Assembly (NCBI RefSeq): GCF_024508315.1
Contig: NZ_CP101987.1
Location: forward strand, 558,001 to 622,000
Source: Cellulomonas xiejunii
GTDB taxonomy: Bacteria; Actinomycetota; Actinomycetes; Actinomycetales; Cellulomonadaceae
Length of the DNA: 64,000 bases
Reading direction: 5' to 3'
Shown one piece after another: positions 34,559 through 43,056 of the stretch. Position 1 is the first letter of the stretch; each line of letters begins with the position of its first letter. The notes beneath the pieces are model-generated. The model was not told the DNA's origin. It saw only the letters and a list, made by a program, of their open reading frames with translations, and did no database searches. The translations under genes were made by a program, and so were the position numbers.

Positions 34559-37090
34559 ATGCGCAGCAGGGGTCGGGTCGTGCAGGTGCTGGTCGGGTCG
34601 CTGCTCGCAGCGGGCATGACAGCGGTGGTGTCGCCACCGGCGTCCGCCGCCACGGTCCCCACGGGCTTCACGGACGCGCTGGTCGCGGACGTCGACAACC
34701 CGACGGCGATCGCGTTCACCGCGGACGGGCGGATGCTCGTGACGCAGCAGGCCGGACGCCTGCGGGTGCGCACCGCGGCCGGCTCGTTGCTGTCGACCCC
34801 GGCGCTCGACCTCGCCGGCCGGCTGTGCACCAACTCGGAGCGCGGCCTGCTCGGCGTCGCGGTCGACCCGGACCCCGCGACGCGTGCGATCTACCTGTTC
34901 TACACGGCCCGCGGCACGAGCTCGTCGTGCCCGACGAGCCAGGGCGCCAACCCGGCGGGCGCGCCGACCAACCGGGTCTCACGCTTCGTGCTGCGCGACG
35001 ACAACACGGTGGACCCGGCGAGCGAGACGGTCCTGCTCGACGGCATCTACTCCTCGGCAGGCAACCACAACGCCGGTGACCTGCACGTCGGCAAGGACGG
35101 CTACCTGTACGTCACCACGGGCGACAGCGGCTGCGACTACGCGGGTGACAGCGGGTGCGCCGGCGTCAACGACTCGTCGCGGGACCGCCACACCCTCAAC
35201 GGCAAGGTGCTGCGCGTCGAGCGGACCACGGGCGCTCCGGCTCCGGGCAACCCGTTCCTGGGTACGGGGACAGCGAGCTGCCGGCTCGCCCCCGTGGCCG
35301 CCGGGACGATCTGCCGGGAGACGTACGCGTGGGGGCTGCGCAACCCGTTCCGGTTCGCGTTCGACCCCGACGCGGCGGGCACGGTGTTCCACGTGAACGA
35401 CGTCGGCCAGAACTCGTGGGAGGAGATCGACCTCGGGACGGCGGGCGCGGACTACGGGTGGCCGGTGCGCGAGGGGCACTGCGCCCAGACGGGGTCCCCG
35501 ACGAACTGCGGGCCCGCACTGCCCGCGGGGATGACCGACCCGATCCACGACTACACCCGGTCCACCGGGTGCGGGTCGATCACCGGCGGAGCGTTCGTGC
35601 CGAACGGCGTGTGGCCCGCCGCGTACGAGGACGGCTACCTGTTCGCCGACTACGTGTGCGGCCGGATCATGATGCTGAACGGCGGCACGCGCACCGACCT
35701 GGCCACGGGTCTGGGCGGCGCCGTGCACCTGGAGTTCGGCCCGTACGCCGGGAGCCAGGCGCTCTACTACACGACGTACGCGAACGGCGGCGAGATCCGG
35801 CGGATCGCGTACACGGGCACCGCCAACCGCCCGCCGACGGCCGTGGTCACCGCGAGCCCTGCCTCGGGCGTCGCGCCGCTCACCACGACGCTCGACGGCT
35901 CGGGCAGCAGCGACCCCGACGGCGGCGCGCTGACGTACCTGTGGAGCTTCGGCGACGGCACGGCCGACGCCACGACGACGACCCCCACGGTCGCGCACAC
36001 GTACGCCGCCGGCTCGTGGACGGCGACGCTGCAGGTCCGCGACGCGGCGGGCGCGACGTCCTCGCCGGTGACGGTGCGGATCAGCTCGGGCAACACCGCG
36101 CCCGTCGCGACGATCACGTCACCCGCGGCGGACGCGACGTTCAGCGTCGGCCAGACGATCCAGCTGTCGGGCAGCGCGACGGACGCGCAGGACGGCACGC
36201 TGCCCGGCAGCGGTCTGAGCTGGACCGTCATCCGTGTCCACGACGCCCACACGCACCCGTTCCTCGGCCCGGTCACCGGGACGGGCACGACGTTCACGGC
36301 GCCCGGCCCGGAGGACCTCGCCGCGGCGGCGAACAGCTACCTGCGGGTCAGCCTCACCGCGACCGACTCGCAGGGCGTCTCGACGACCGTCACGCGCGAC
36401 CTCCAGCCGCGCAAGGTCGCCGTCACGCTCGCCACGTCGCCCGCCGGCCGCACGCTCACGGTCAACGGCGAGACGGTCACCGGGCCGACGACGGTGACCT
36501 CGTGGGCGGGCTTCGACCTCCAGCTCGGTGTGCCCGCGCAGAGCGACGCGCAGGGCGTGCCCTACGTGTTCGACCGCTGGTCCGACGGCTCGACGGCGGC
36601 GACCCGCACGTGGACGACGCCCACGAGCGCGACGACCCTCACGGCGTCGCTGTCGCCGTCGCAGGGGGTCGGGCTGCGCGGCACGTACTTCGACAACTCC
36701 GACCTGACCGGCACCAGCGTCACGCGCGTCGACCCGACGATCGACTTCAGGTGGGGGACAGGGGCGCCGGTCGCCGGCATCGGTGCCGATACGTTCTCCG
36801 TCCGGTGGACGGGGTCGATCGTGCCGCGGTACTCCCAGACGTACACGTTCTCCACGACCAGCGACGACGGCGTCCGCCTCTGGGTCAACGGGACGCTCGT
36901 CATCAACCAGTGGAGCAACCACGCTGAACGGGTGGACACCGGGAGGATCGCGCTGCGGGCCGGTCAGGCCGTGCCGATCCGGCTCGAGTACTTCGACGGC
37001 CTGCGCAGCGCGACGATCCGGCTGCGCTGGTCGAGCAGCTCGCAGGCGCAGGAGATCGTGCCGGCGTCGCGGCTGCGCCCCGGCAGCTGA
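34559..37090 (+). CDS. Secreted PQQ-type sugar dehydrogenase with PKD and PA14 domains
   Basis: The 843-residue protein has a signal peptide ending ASAAT near residue 31, then a six-bladed propeller of the glucose/sorbosone dehydrogenase type (NPTAIAFTADGRMLV, SERGLLGVAVDPDP, NHNAGDLHVGKDGYLYVTTG, RNPFRFAFDPD, DYGWPVREG, EFGPYAGSQALYYT). A PKD domain follows near residues 425-505 (GSSDPDGGALTYLWSFGDG), then a further beta domain and a C-terminal PA14 domain near residues 705-840 (GLRGTYFDNSDLTG, TTSDDGVRLWVNG, RIRLEYFDG-like PIRLEYFDG). It probably oxidises sugars outside the cell while bound to polysaccharide. Several Cys pairs suggest disulfides. Confidence 0.9.
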   Translation: MRSRGRVVQVLVGSLLAAGMTAVVSPPASAATVPTGFTDALVADVDNPTAIAFTADGRMLVTQQAGRLRVRTAAGSLLSTPALDLAGRLCTNSERGLLGVAVDPDPATRAIYLFYTARGTSSSCPTSQGANPAGAPTNRVSRFVLRDDNTVDPASETVLLDGIYSSAGNHNAGDLHVGKDGYLYVTTGDSGCDYAGDSGCAGVNDSSRDRHTLNGKVLRVERTTGAPAPGNPFLGTGTASCRLAPVAAGTICRETYAWGLRNPFRFAFDPDAAGTVFHVNDVGQNSWEEIDLGTAGADYGWPVREGHCAQTGSPTNCGPALPAGMTDPIHDYTRSTGCGSITGGAFVPNGVWPAAYEDGYLFADYVCGRIMMLNGGTRTDLATGLGGAVHLEFGPYAGSQALYYTTYANGGEIRRIAYTGTANRPPTAVVTASPASGVAPLTTTLDGSGSSDPDGGALTYLWSFGDGTADATTTTPTVAHTYAAGSWTATLQVRDAAGATSSPVTVRISSGNTAPVATITSPAADATFSVGQTIQLSGSATDAQDGTLPGSGLSWTVIRVHDAHTHPFLGPVTGTGTTFTAPGPEDLAAAANSYLRVSLTATDSQGVSTTVTRDLQPRKVAVTLATSPAGRTLTVNGETVTGPTTVTSWAGFDLQLGVPAQSDAQGVPYVFDRWSDGSTAATRTWTTPTSATTLTASLSPSQGVGLRGTYFDNSDLTGTSVTRVDPTIDFRWGTGAPVAGIGADTFSVRWTGSIVPRYSQTYTFSTTSDDGVRLWVNGTLVINQWSNHAERVDTGRIALRAGQAVPIRLEYFDGLRSATIRLRWSSSSQAQEIVPASRLRPGS

Positions 37091-37111
37091 CGGTCCGGGC
37101 GGCTGACGCCC

Positions 37112-37702
37112 CTACGTGACGTCGGTGCGGGGTGTGTGTGCCGACTGGGTCAGGTGGGACAGGTCGACGTCCCACGTGCCGTCGCGGGCGACGCGCCACG
37201 TGCCGGTGTCGAGCATGTCGTGCCACCGGGCGATGCGCTGGGGGAGCGTGGAGTGGGCGACGACGATCGGGTCGGCCGCGGGGTCGTGTCGGAACGTGTC
37301 CGGGCCGGGGCGTGACCCGTCGAGGACGAGCGGCATCGCGTGGCCGTGCACCGCGACGACCCAGTGCGGCTGCCACGGGGTCCCGACGGCGGTGCCGGCG
37401 CGTACCTCGGCCTGCGACGCCCGCAGGTACTCGCGGGAGTGCCGCAGGCTGGCGTCGAGCGACGCGAAGTCCTGCCCGGGAGCGAAGTGCGCGGACGGTT
37501 GCCCTGGTCGCGCTCCCACGCCGTCGCGCCACGTCCACAGCGCGGCGACCTCCTCCGTGAGGTCGTAGCCGTGCTCGTGCGCGAGGTCCTGGGCCTGCGC
37601 CCAGGTGACGCCGGGGCGCAGGCGCGTGACGACGATCGCGCCGAGGGACACCAGTCGGGCTGCCCAGCCGTGCAGGGCGTCGTGGACCTCCCGTGCGCTC
37701 AC
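37112..37702 (-). CDS. SMI1/KNR4 (SUKH) family-like protein
   Basis: The 196-residue protein has RPGVTWAQAQDLAHEHGYDL, ALWTWRDGVG and the WVVAVHGHAMPLVLDGS block, in the order typical of SMI1/KNR4 domains: an acidic/aromatic LWxWxDG segment followed by a beta sheet. In bacteria such proteins are often immunity proteins, but no toxin gene is next to it, so its job is unclear. The start is GTG at 37702. Confidence 0.65.
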   Translation of the reverse strand: MSAREVHDALHGWAARLVSLGAIVVTRLRPGVTWAQAQDLAHEHGYDLTEEVAALWTWRDGVGARPGQPSAHFAPGQDFASLDASLRHSREYLRASQAEVRAGTAVGTPWQPHWVVAVHGHAMPLVLDGSRPGPDTFRHDPAADPIVVAHSTLPQRIARWHDMLDTGTWRVARDGTWDVDLSHLTQSAHTPRTDVT

Positions 37703-38071
37703 GATCTCGCCTCGACGTCAGTCACAGCACGGGTCCTGGAGGTCTGTCCTGTGTGCACTCCTCGTGCCTCGCTGCGGTCATGTCGACCGACCACCGTGCC
37801 CTCCTTCATGCTCGTGACGTGCGGGGACGTCGTCGGACCCGCAGCGGGGGGTCACGGTGACACACAGATGCACTCGCGTGCCGGGTGAGCGTGACGCGCC
37901 ACTCGGTCGGCCGAGCGTGGGCGGGTGAAACGCAGCCCGAACGGCCCCCTACCGTCCGGTAGCGGAGCGAGGACGGTGTCGCCCTGACCTCGGTGTGTCC
38001 GAGGACGCACCTATCGCGTTTTGGGTCCGGGCCTCGTGCCTGTATCGTTCTGGTCGGCCCGCGAGGGCCGT
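37703..38071. other. Gene-free region before tRNA-Arg
   Basis: No convincing protein gene is seen in this 369-base stretch. A TATCGT hexamer about 27 bases before the tRNA is a possible -10 box. The segment is unremarkable otherwise. Confidence 0.5.
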
Positions 38072-38144
38072 GCGCCCGTAGCTCAATGGATAGAGCATCT
38101 GACTACGGATCAGAAGGTTGGGGGTTCGAGTCCCTTCGGGCGCG
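38072..38144 (+). tRNA. tRNA-Arg(ACG)
   Basis: The acceptor stem GCGCCCG pairs with CGGGCGC (38137-38143), with discriminator G. The anticodon arm is TCTGA-CTACGGA-TCAGA with anticodon ACG. The D arm GCTCAATGGATAGAGC and T arm GGGTTCGAGTCCC are standard. No full CCA is encoded. Confidence 0.97.
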
Positions 38145-38153
38145 CAGGTTGAT

Positions 38154-38188
38154 CGAAGGCCCAGCACCTCCACGGTGCTGGGCCTTCG
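38154..38188 (+). terminator. Terminator hairpin after tRNA-Arg
   Basis: CGAAGGCCCAGCACC and its complement form a perfect 15-base stem around TCCAC, ten bases after the tRNA. Confidence 0.88.
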
Positions 38189-38364
38189 TCGTCCGACACG
38201 CGCACCGCCCGCTTTCCGCCGCGGGCAGGTGCACGGATGAAGTCGTGGACCAGTTCTGCGACCTCGGCGGGCCCCCGCGCGCCCGGTGCACAGAGGCGAG
38301 CGCCAGACTCTCCGCTTCCGCAATCAGGGGGCGTCGAGAGGACGGGACGGAGGAGAGAGCCATC

Positions 38365-38613
38365 ATGTCGCTGTTGCCCGGGCTGGCCCGTCGGGCGCTG
38401 AGCGTGCTCGTCGAGGCGCACCTCGCGGCGTTCGGGAAGACGTACGCCAAGGCGCGCGCGCACGGCGTTCCGCCGCGCGGGGCCTACGCGCGGGGCACGG
38501 TGGTGGCGCTGTTCCTCGCCCCCGTACCGACCATGCGCGGCGCGCGCCGCGAGTGGGCGACGGCGTGCGAGGAGGAGATCACGGTCCGCCGGGCCCGCCG
38601 CGTGCTCGCCTGA
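38365..38613 (+). CDS. Small basic hypothetical protein
   Basis: The 82-residue protein starts at ATG 38365 behind a good GGAGGAG site. It is basic and Ala/Arg-rich with a helical N terminus (LARRALSVLVEAHLAAFGK), a short hydrophobic stretch (GTVVALFLAPVP) and a charged C terminus. No family was recognised. It stands alone after the tRNA-Arg gene. Confidence 0.65.
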   Translation: MSLLPGLARRALSVLVEAHLAAFGKTYAKARAHGVPPRGAYARGTVVALFLAPVPTMRGARREWATACEEEITVRRARRVLA

Positions 38614-38640
38614 CCCCCTACCGCGCTGGGCCGCCGGGCG

Positions 38641-39102
38641 TCACCCCACGACGAGGCTGCGCCCGGCCACCTCCACGGTCAGCCCGGCGGCGTCCGGCGC
38701 GTCCTCGGGCAGGGCGACGACGCTGGTCGTGGGGACGAAGTCCATGGTGCACGGGCGGTCGTACAACTCGGGCCCGCTCAGCGTGATGCTCAGCACCTCC
38801 GTGCTGTCGTCCCACGTGATGGCCGTCGGCAGGACGGGGCACGTGCTGCTGCCGTACGTCACCACCTGCACCTGACGGGGATCGGTGTCGGCCACGACCG
38901 CGACCTCCTCGCCGGTGACGTCGCCGGGTGCGCCGGGGAACGACGTCTCGGCGACCGACGGGACGGCGGGTGCCTCGGTGGTGGACGGCGCGGCCGACGG
39001 CGAGGTCTCGTCGCTCCCGCCCGGCTCGGTGCTCCCCGCGCAGCCGACGAGCAGCGCCATCAGCGCCACCGTGGTCAGGGTCGTGACGTGCGACGTCCTC
39101 AT
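38641..39102 (-). CDS. Small lipoprotein of unknown function
   Basis: The 153-residue protein has a lipoprotein signal with lipobox LVGC (about residue 21), an acidic Ser/Thr/Pro/Glu-rich linker and a small beta-rich domain with one Cys pair (SSTCPVL and DRPCTMDF). The start is ATG at 39102 behind a purine-rich site. The domain seems to be exposed on the outer face of the membrane. It follows the racemase/ligase/acyltransferase operon on the same strand, 77 bases after the acyltransferase stop, so it may be co-transcribed with it. Confidence 0.78.
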   Translation of the reverse strand: MRTSHVTTLTTVALMALLVGCAGSTEPGGSDETSPSAAPSTTEAPAVPSVAETSFPGAPGDVTGEEVAVVADTDPRQVQVVTYGSSTCPVLPTAITWDDSTEVLSITLSGPELYDRPCTMDFVPTTSVVALPEDAPDAAGLTVEVAGRSLVVG

Positions 39103-39179
39103 GGTTCCCCCTTCGACGCGGCCGCCGTGGCACGACCGTCCGCCCCCAGCATGGCGTGCCAGGAGCGCCGCGCCCAGGG

Positions 39180-40244
39180 TCAGGGCCGGGGCGGCGCGCC
39201 CGACGTGACCGTCGCGCTGCCCGCAGGGATGGGTCGACCACCGTCCGCCCGTCGCCGGCCGGCCCGCTGCACGGGCCGCTCCACCAGCCACCAGCTCGCC
39301 GTCGCTGCCAGCACGGTCGCGGGCAGCGCGACCAGCCCGGTCGCGTCGTCCAGGACGGGGCGCAGCCACAGGGTCAGCGGGTAGTTCCACAGGTAGGCGG
39401 CGTAGGAGACGGTGCCGAGCGCGACCAGGGGCAGCCACCGGCGCCGCACGACGACGTGCCGCCGCCCGGCCTGCACCAGCACGACGGTCGCGACGGCGAC
39501 GGCGGGCCCGGCGAGCAGGTAGGTCGCGGCGTGGCCGCGCAGGTCCGTGACCGTCAGGGCGGCGAGCAGCGTGACGGCGGCGGTCACCGCGTGCGGCCCC
39601 GACGCGGCCGGCGGCCACCGGTCCTGCGTGATCCGCGACGCGGCACCGACCACGAAGCAGCCCAGCCACGACGTCGCCAGCGGGTACGCCGCGTCGGGGT
39701 CGCCGCGGAACCACACGACCGTCAGCACGCACAGCACCGCGGCCACGGCCCCCGCGAGCACCAGGCCGGTACGCAGCCGCCGCGCCCGCACCGCCAGGAC
39801 CACGACCAGCGGCCACACGACGTAGAACTGCTCCTCGGTGGCCAGGGTCCACAGGTGGTAGATCGCGGGGCTGACGCCGACCAGCCCGACGTACGGGACG
39901 TTCGCCGTGTACGTGAGGGACACCGCGACCGTCCTGCCCAGGGTGCCCGCGTCCCCGAGCGGGTCGAGGGTCAGGGTGACGACGACGAACCCGACGACGA
40001 GCACGACGAGCGCCGGCACCAGACGGCGCAGCCGCCGCCACCAGAACCGGCGCAGGTCCACCCCGCCGGTCGCCTCCGCCTCGTCCACGAGCAGACCGGT
40101 GATGAGGTGCCCGGACAGCGCGAAGAACATGACCACACCGACGACGCCGGCACCCGGGAACACGTCCGGCCACGCGTGCCGCAGCATGACGAGCGCGATG
40201 GCGACGCCCCGCAGGGCGTCCCACGCGCCGACGCGTGCGCTCAC
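39180..40244 (-). CDS. Membrane acyltransferase, third gene of the racemase-ligase operon
   Basis: The 354-residue protein has about ten hydrophobic helices and is of the acyltransferase-3 (OafA-like) family: WDALRGVAIALVMLRHAW with the catalytic-type His near residue 22, VMFFALSGHLITGLL, and ATEEQFYVVWPL. Family members transfer acyl groups to sugars. In VanT, however, a domain of this kind is fused to a serine racemase and is thought to take part in serine supply. The start, GTG at 40244, overlaps the ligase stop by 4 bases. Confidence 0.85.
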   Translation of the reverse strand: MSARVGAWDALRGVAIALVMLRHAWPDVFPGAGVVGVVMFFALSGHLITGLLVDEAEATGGVDLRRFWWRRLRRLVPALVVLVVGFVVVTLTLDPLGDAGTLGRTVAVSLTYTANVPYVGLVGVSPAIYHLWTLATEEQFYVVWPLVVVLAVRARRLRTGLVLAGAVAAVLCVLTVVWFRGDPDAAYPLATSWLGCFVVGAASRITQDRWPPAASGPHAVTAAVTLLAALTVTDLRGHAATYLLAGPAVAVATVVLVQAGRRHVVVRRRWLPLVALGTVSYAAYLWNYPLTLWLRPVLDDATGLVALPATVLAATASWWLVERPVQRAGRRRADGGRPIPAGSATVTSGAPPRP

Positions 40245-41245
40245 CACGCGCGCGTCGCGTGCCGTGCCCGGGCCTGTGCCACGAGCTCGGCGACCAGCTC
40301 GGGGTACGTCATGCCGACCGCGGCGAACATCTGCGGCACCTGCGAGTGCGCCGTGAGCCCCGGCATGGTGTTGACCTCGTTGAGCACCGGGCCGTCCGCG
40401 GTGAGGAAGAAGTCGACGCGGGCGACGCCCTCGCATCCGAGCGCGTCGACGACGGTGCGCGCGTCGGCCGCGAGCCGCTCGGCGTCCGCGGGGTCGAGGG
40501 CCGCGGGGACGACGAACCGAGCGGTGCCGTCGTACTTGGTGGCCGTGTCGAACACGGCGCCCGCGTGCCCGATCTCCAGCGGCGGGGAGACCACGGTCGT
40601 GCCGTCGGCGCGGCGCAGGACCGCGACGTCGATCTCCCGGCCGACCACGACCTCCTCGACGAGGGCGCGGTCGTCCAGCTCGAGGGCGGCCGCGACGGCC
40701 TCGCGGAGCTCGGTGAGCGTGTCGACGCGACGCACCCCGTGGCTGGACCCGCACGCCACGGGCTTGACGACCGCGGGCAGGCGGGGGTCCGCGCACGCCT
40801 CGGCGACGTCCCGCACGACCCGGCCGTCGGCGACGGCGACGCCGACCGCGGCGGCGACCAGCTTGGTCACCCACTTGTCCATGCCGAGCGCCCCGGCCCG
40901 CACACCGGACCCGACGCACGCGACGCCCGCCAGGTCGGCCAGGGCCGCGAGCGTCCCGTCCTCGCCGCGCGGACCGTGCACCGCGGGCAGCAGCACGTCG
41001 CACGTCGCGACGACGGCGACCGCCGCCGCGAAGGACAGGGTGCCGTGCTCACCCGACCACGTGCCGTCCCGGCCGATGGTGAGGGCCACGACCTCGTGCG
41101 TGGGCGCCAGGGCGTCGCGCACCGCTGCGGCGCTCGCGAGCGACACGTCGTGCTCGGCGTTGGCGCCACCCCCCACGAGGGCGACGCGGCACACGGGCAC
41201 GTGCGGCGGGGTCGGGGGCCGGTGCTGCAGGTCGGACGTGGTCAC
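40241..41245 (-). CDS. D-alanine--D-X ligase, ATP-grasp
   Basis: The 334-residue protein has all ATP-grasp ligase blocks: VALVGGGANAEHDVSLASA, MDKWVTKLVAAAVGV, AVVKPVACGSSHGV, ALVEEVVVGREIDVAVL, RVDFFLTADGPVLNEVNTMP. The omega-loop region reads VFDTATKYDG; the KY is like D-Ala/D-Ser-type ligases and not the EKGS of the D-Ala-D-Lac ligases. SQVP replaces the common SMYP. It makes a D-Ala dipeptide for peptidoglycan, with the second residue D-Ala or D-Ser undecided. It overlaps both neighbours by 4 bases (GTG 41245; racemase stop 41242). Confidence 0.87.
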   Translation of the reverse strand: MTTSDLQHRPPTPPHVPVCRVALVGGGANAEHDVSLASAAAVRDALAPTHEVVALTIGRDGTWSGEHGTLSFAAAVAVVATCDVLLPAVHGPRGEDGTLAALADLAGVACVGSGVRAGALGMDKWVTKLVAAAVGVAVADGRVVRDVAEACADPRLPAVVKPVACGSSHGVRRVDTLTELREAVAAALELDDRALVEEVVVGREIDVAVLRRADGTTVVSPPLEIGHAGAVFDTATKYDGTARFVVPAALDPADAERLAADARTVVDALGCEGVARVDFFLTADGPVLNEVNTMPGLTAHSQVPQMFAAVGMTYPELVAELVAQARARHATRAW

Positions 41246-42450
41246 AGGTGCTCCTCGGGGAGGGCCGGCGGGGGTGACGGGGGTGCGGGGACGACGCGGC
41301 GCACGAGCCGGCGCCCCAGGCCGGTGAGCAGCTCGTGGGGGAGGGTGCCCGCCCAGCCGGCCCAGTCGGTGAGGGTGGGCGCCGGGCCGTCGGTGCCGAT
41401 GACGGTGACGACGTCGCCCGGCTGCACGGGCAGGTCGCCCACGTCGACGACGACCTGGTCCATCGAGACGCGCCCGGCGAGCGGACGACGCCGACCGTGC
41501 ACGAGGACCTCGGCACGCCCCGACGCGCTCACCGGCAGGCCGTCGGCGTACCCCAGGGGCAGCAGTGCCAGCCGGGTGGGTGCGGCCGTCCGGTACGTGT
41601 GGTCGTACCCCACGCCGACACCGGCGCCGACGTCGCGCACCTGCACGACGGGCGCGGTCACCTGCGCGGCCCCGCGCAGCACGGGGTGCCGGCCGGTCGT
41701 GTCGATGCCCACCAGGCCCGCGCCGACGCGCGACATGTCGAAGGCCGTGGCGGGCAGCCCCAGCACGGCGGCGGTGGAACCCAGGTGGCGCAGCGCGGGC
41801 CGCAGCCCCGCGGCTCGCGCGTGCTCGACGCCGCGCACGAACCGCCGGGTGGCGGCCGCGTTGGCCTCGGCGTGAAGGCCTGCCGCGCAGGCCAGGTGGC
41901 CCATGACGCCGACGACCCGGACCGACCCGGCGCGTTCCGCCCGGCGGGCCGCAGCGCACAGGTCGGGCCACAGCGCGGGTGGGCAGCCGTCGCGGGCGGT
42001 GCCGCAGTCCAGGTAGAGGTGGACGTCGACGACGCGGTCCAGCCGGCGCGCCGCCCACGCGGCGGCCTTGAGGTGTTCGGCGCTCGGCACCGCGACGTCG
42101 ACGCCGTGCAGGACCGCGTCGGACAGGTCGGCGCCGGGGGCGTCGAGCCAGCTCAGGAGGGGTGCGCGGACACCCGCCAGGCGCAGCTCGACGGCCTCGG
42201 CCAGCGTCGCGACGCCCAGCGACTGGGCGCCGTTGTCGAGCGCGGTGCGTGCGACGTCGACCGCGCCGAGCCCGAACCCGTCCGCCTTGACGACGGCCAT
42301 GAGCCGCCGTGCGGACGCGGCCAGTACGCGCGTGTTGTGCGCGACGGCATCGAGCCGCACGGTGAGGACGGGTCGGGTGCGGGCCACGGCGACGGGGTCG
42401 GCCGCGACCCGGGGGTCGTGCAGGAGGACGTCGCTGCTGGTCGAGGGCAC
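41242..42450 (-). CDS. Alanine/serine racemase, VanT-catalytic-like
   Basis: The 402-residue PLP enzyme has the Lys loop LMAVVKADGFGLG (usual VVKANAYGHG), the catalytic Tyr region GVGYDHTYR, LPLGYADGLPV and RVSMDQVVVDVGD. By eye, the Tyr of the YEIL-type motif that sits over the substrate in standard alanine racemases (Asn in VanT) aligns with His in LPHELL, so substrate use may differ. It is the first gene of the operon; GTG at 42450 is the favoured start, and the frame extends upstream. Product: D-Ala or D-Ser for the ligase next to it. Confidence 0.85.
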   Translation of the reverse strand: MPSTSSDVLLHDPRVAADPVAVARTRPVLTVRLDAVAHNTRVLAASARRLMAVVKADGFGLGAVDVARTALDNGAQSLGVATLAEAVELRLAGVRAPLLSWLDAPGADLSDAVLHGVDVAVPSAEHLKAAAWAARRLDRVVDVHLYLDCGTARDGCPPALWPDLCAAARRAERAGSVRVVGVMGHLACAAGLHAEANAAATRRFVRGVEHARAAGLRPALRHLGSTAAVLGLPATAFDMSRVGAGLVGIDTTGRHPVLRGAAQVTAPVVQVRDVGAGVGVGYDHTYRTAAPTRLALLPLGYADGLPVSASGRAEVLVHGRRRPLAGRVSMDQVVVDVGDLPVQPGDVVTVIGTDGPAPTLTDWAGWAGTLPHELLTGLGRRLVRRVVPAPPSPPPALPEEHL

Positions 42451-42676
42451 GTCGGTGACGCTAGGTCCGGGGGTCGGGCCGACGACTCCCCCTGGGGTCT
42501 CGACGTGCGGGGGCCACGGTGGCACGCCGTCGTCGCCGGCTCCACCCACGGCATGGGCGCGCCGCGACGTCCCGTCCCCCCGCGGGAGGACGGGACGTCG
42601 CACCGGAGCCCGGCCTGCACCGGATGCGGACCGCGCGCGCAGGCGCAGACTGGACAGGCACCCGGAGGTGACCACC

Positions 42677-43024
42677 ATGCACGTTCCCGCGATCGACCCG
42701 AGCATCCCGCCGACTGGTCCCGGCTGCGTCGAGTGCGAGCAGGAGTCCGGCTGGTGGGTGGCCTTGCGCCGGTGCGCCGCCTGCGGGCACATCGGCTGCT
42801 GCGACAGCTCGCCGGGGCAGCACGGGACGGCGCACTGGCGCGCCACCGGGCACCCGCTGATGCGCTCGTACGAGCCGGGGCAGGACTGGTGGTGGGACTA
42901 CGAGGCGGGCACGCACGCCGAGGGCCCGGAGCTGGCGCCGCCGCTCGCGCACCCCCTGGACCAGCCGACGCCCGGGCCCGAGGGCCGCGTCCCGCCGGAC
43001 TGGCGCCAGCAGCTGCACCGGTGA
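42677..43024 (+). CDS. UBP-type zinc finger protein
   Basis: The 115-residue protein contains a UBP/ZnF-type Cys/His array: GCVECEQ, RRCAACGHIGCCDSS, GQHGTAHWRATGHPLMRSYE, with the WWWDYE tail common to the bacterial members. It probably binds a protein C terminus or acts as a zinc-bound adaptor; the role is unknown. A CGGAGGTG site precedes the ATG at 42677. It is divergent from the racemase gene. Confidence 0.9.
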   Translation: MHVPAIDPSIPPTGPGCVECEQESGWWVALRRCAACGHIGCCDSSPGQHGTAHWRATGHPLMRSYEPGQDWWWDYEAGTHAEGPELAPPLAHPLDQPTPGPEGRVPPDWRQQLHR

Positions 43025-43056
43025 CCTCCCGTCGCGTCGGGCCCTAGCCTCGGAGC

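Noticed and set aside
38641..40224. Long frame joining the lipoprotein to sequence antisense/alternate to the acyltransferase
   Set aside because: The lipoprotein begins at its own ATG (39102) with a signal and lipobox; the upstream part is a shadow of the acyltransferase gene.
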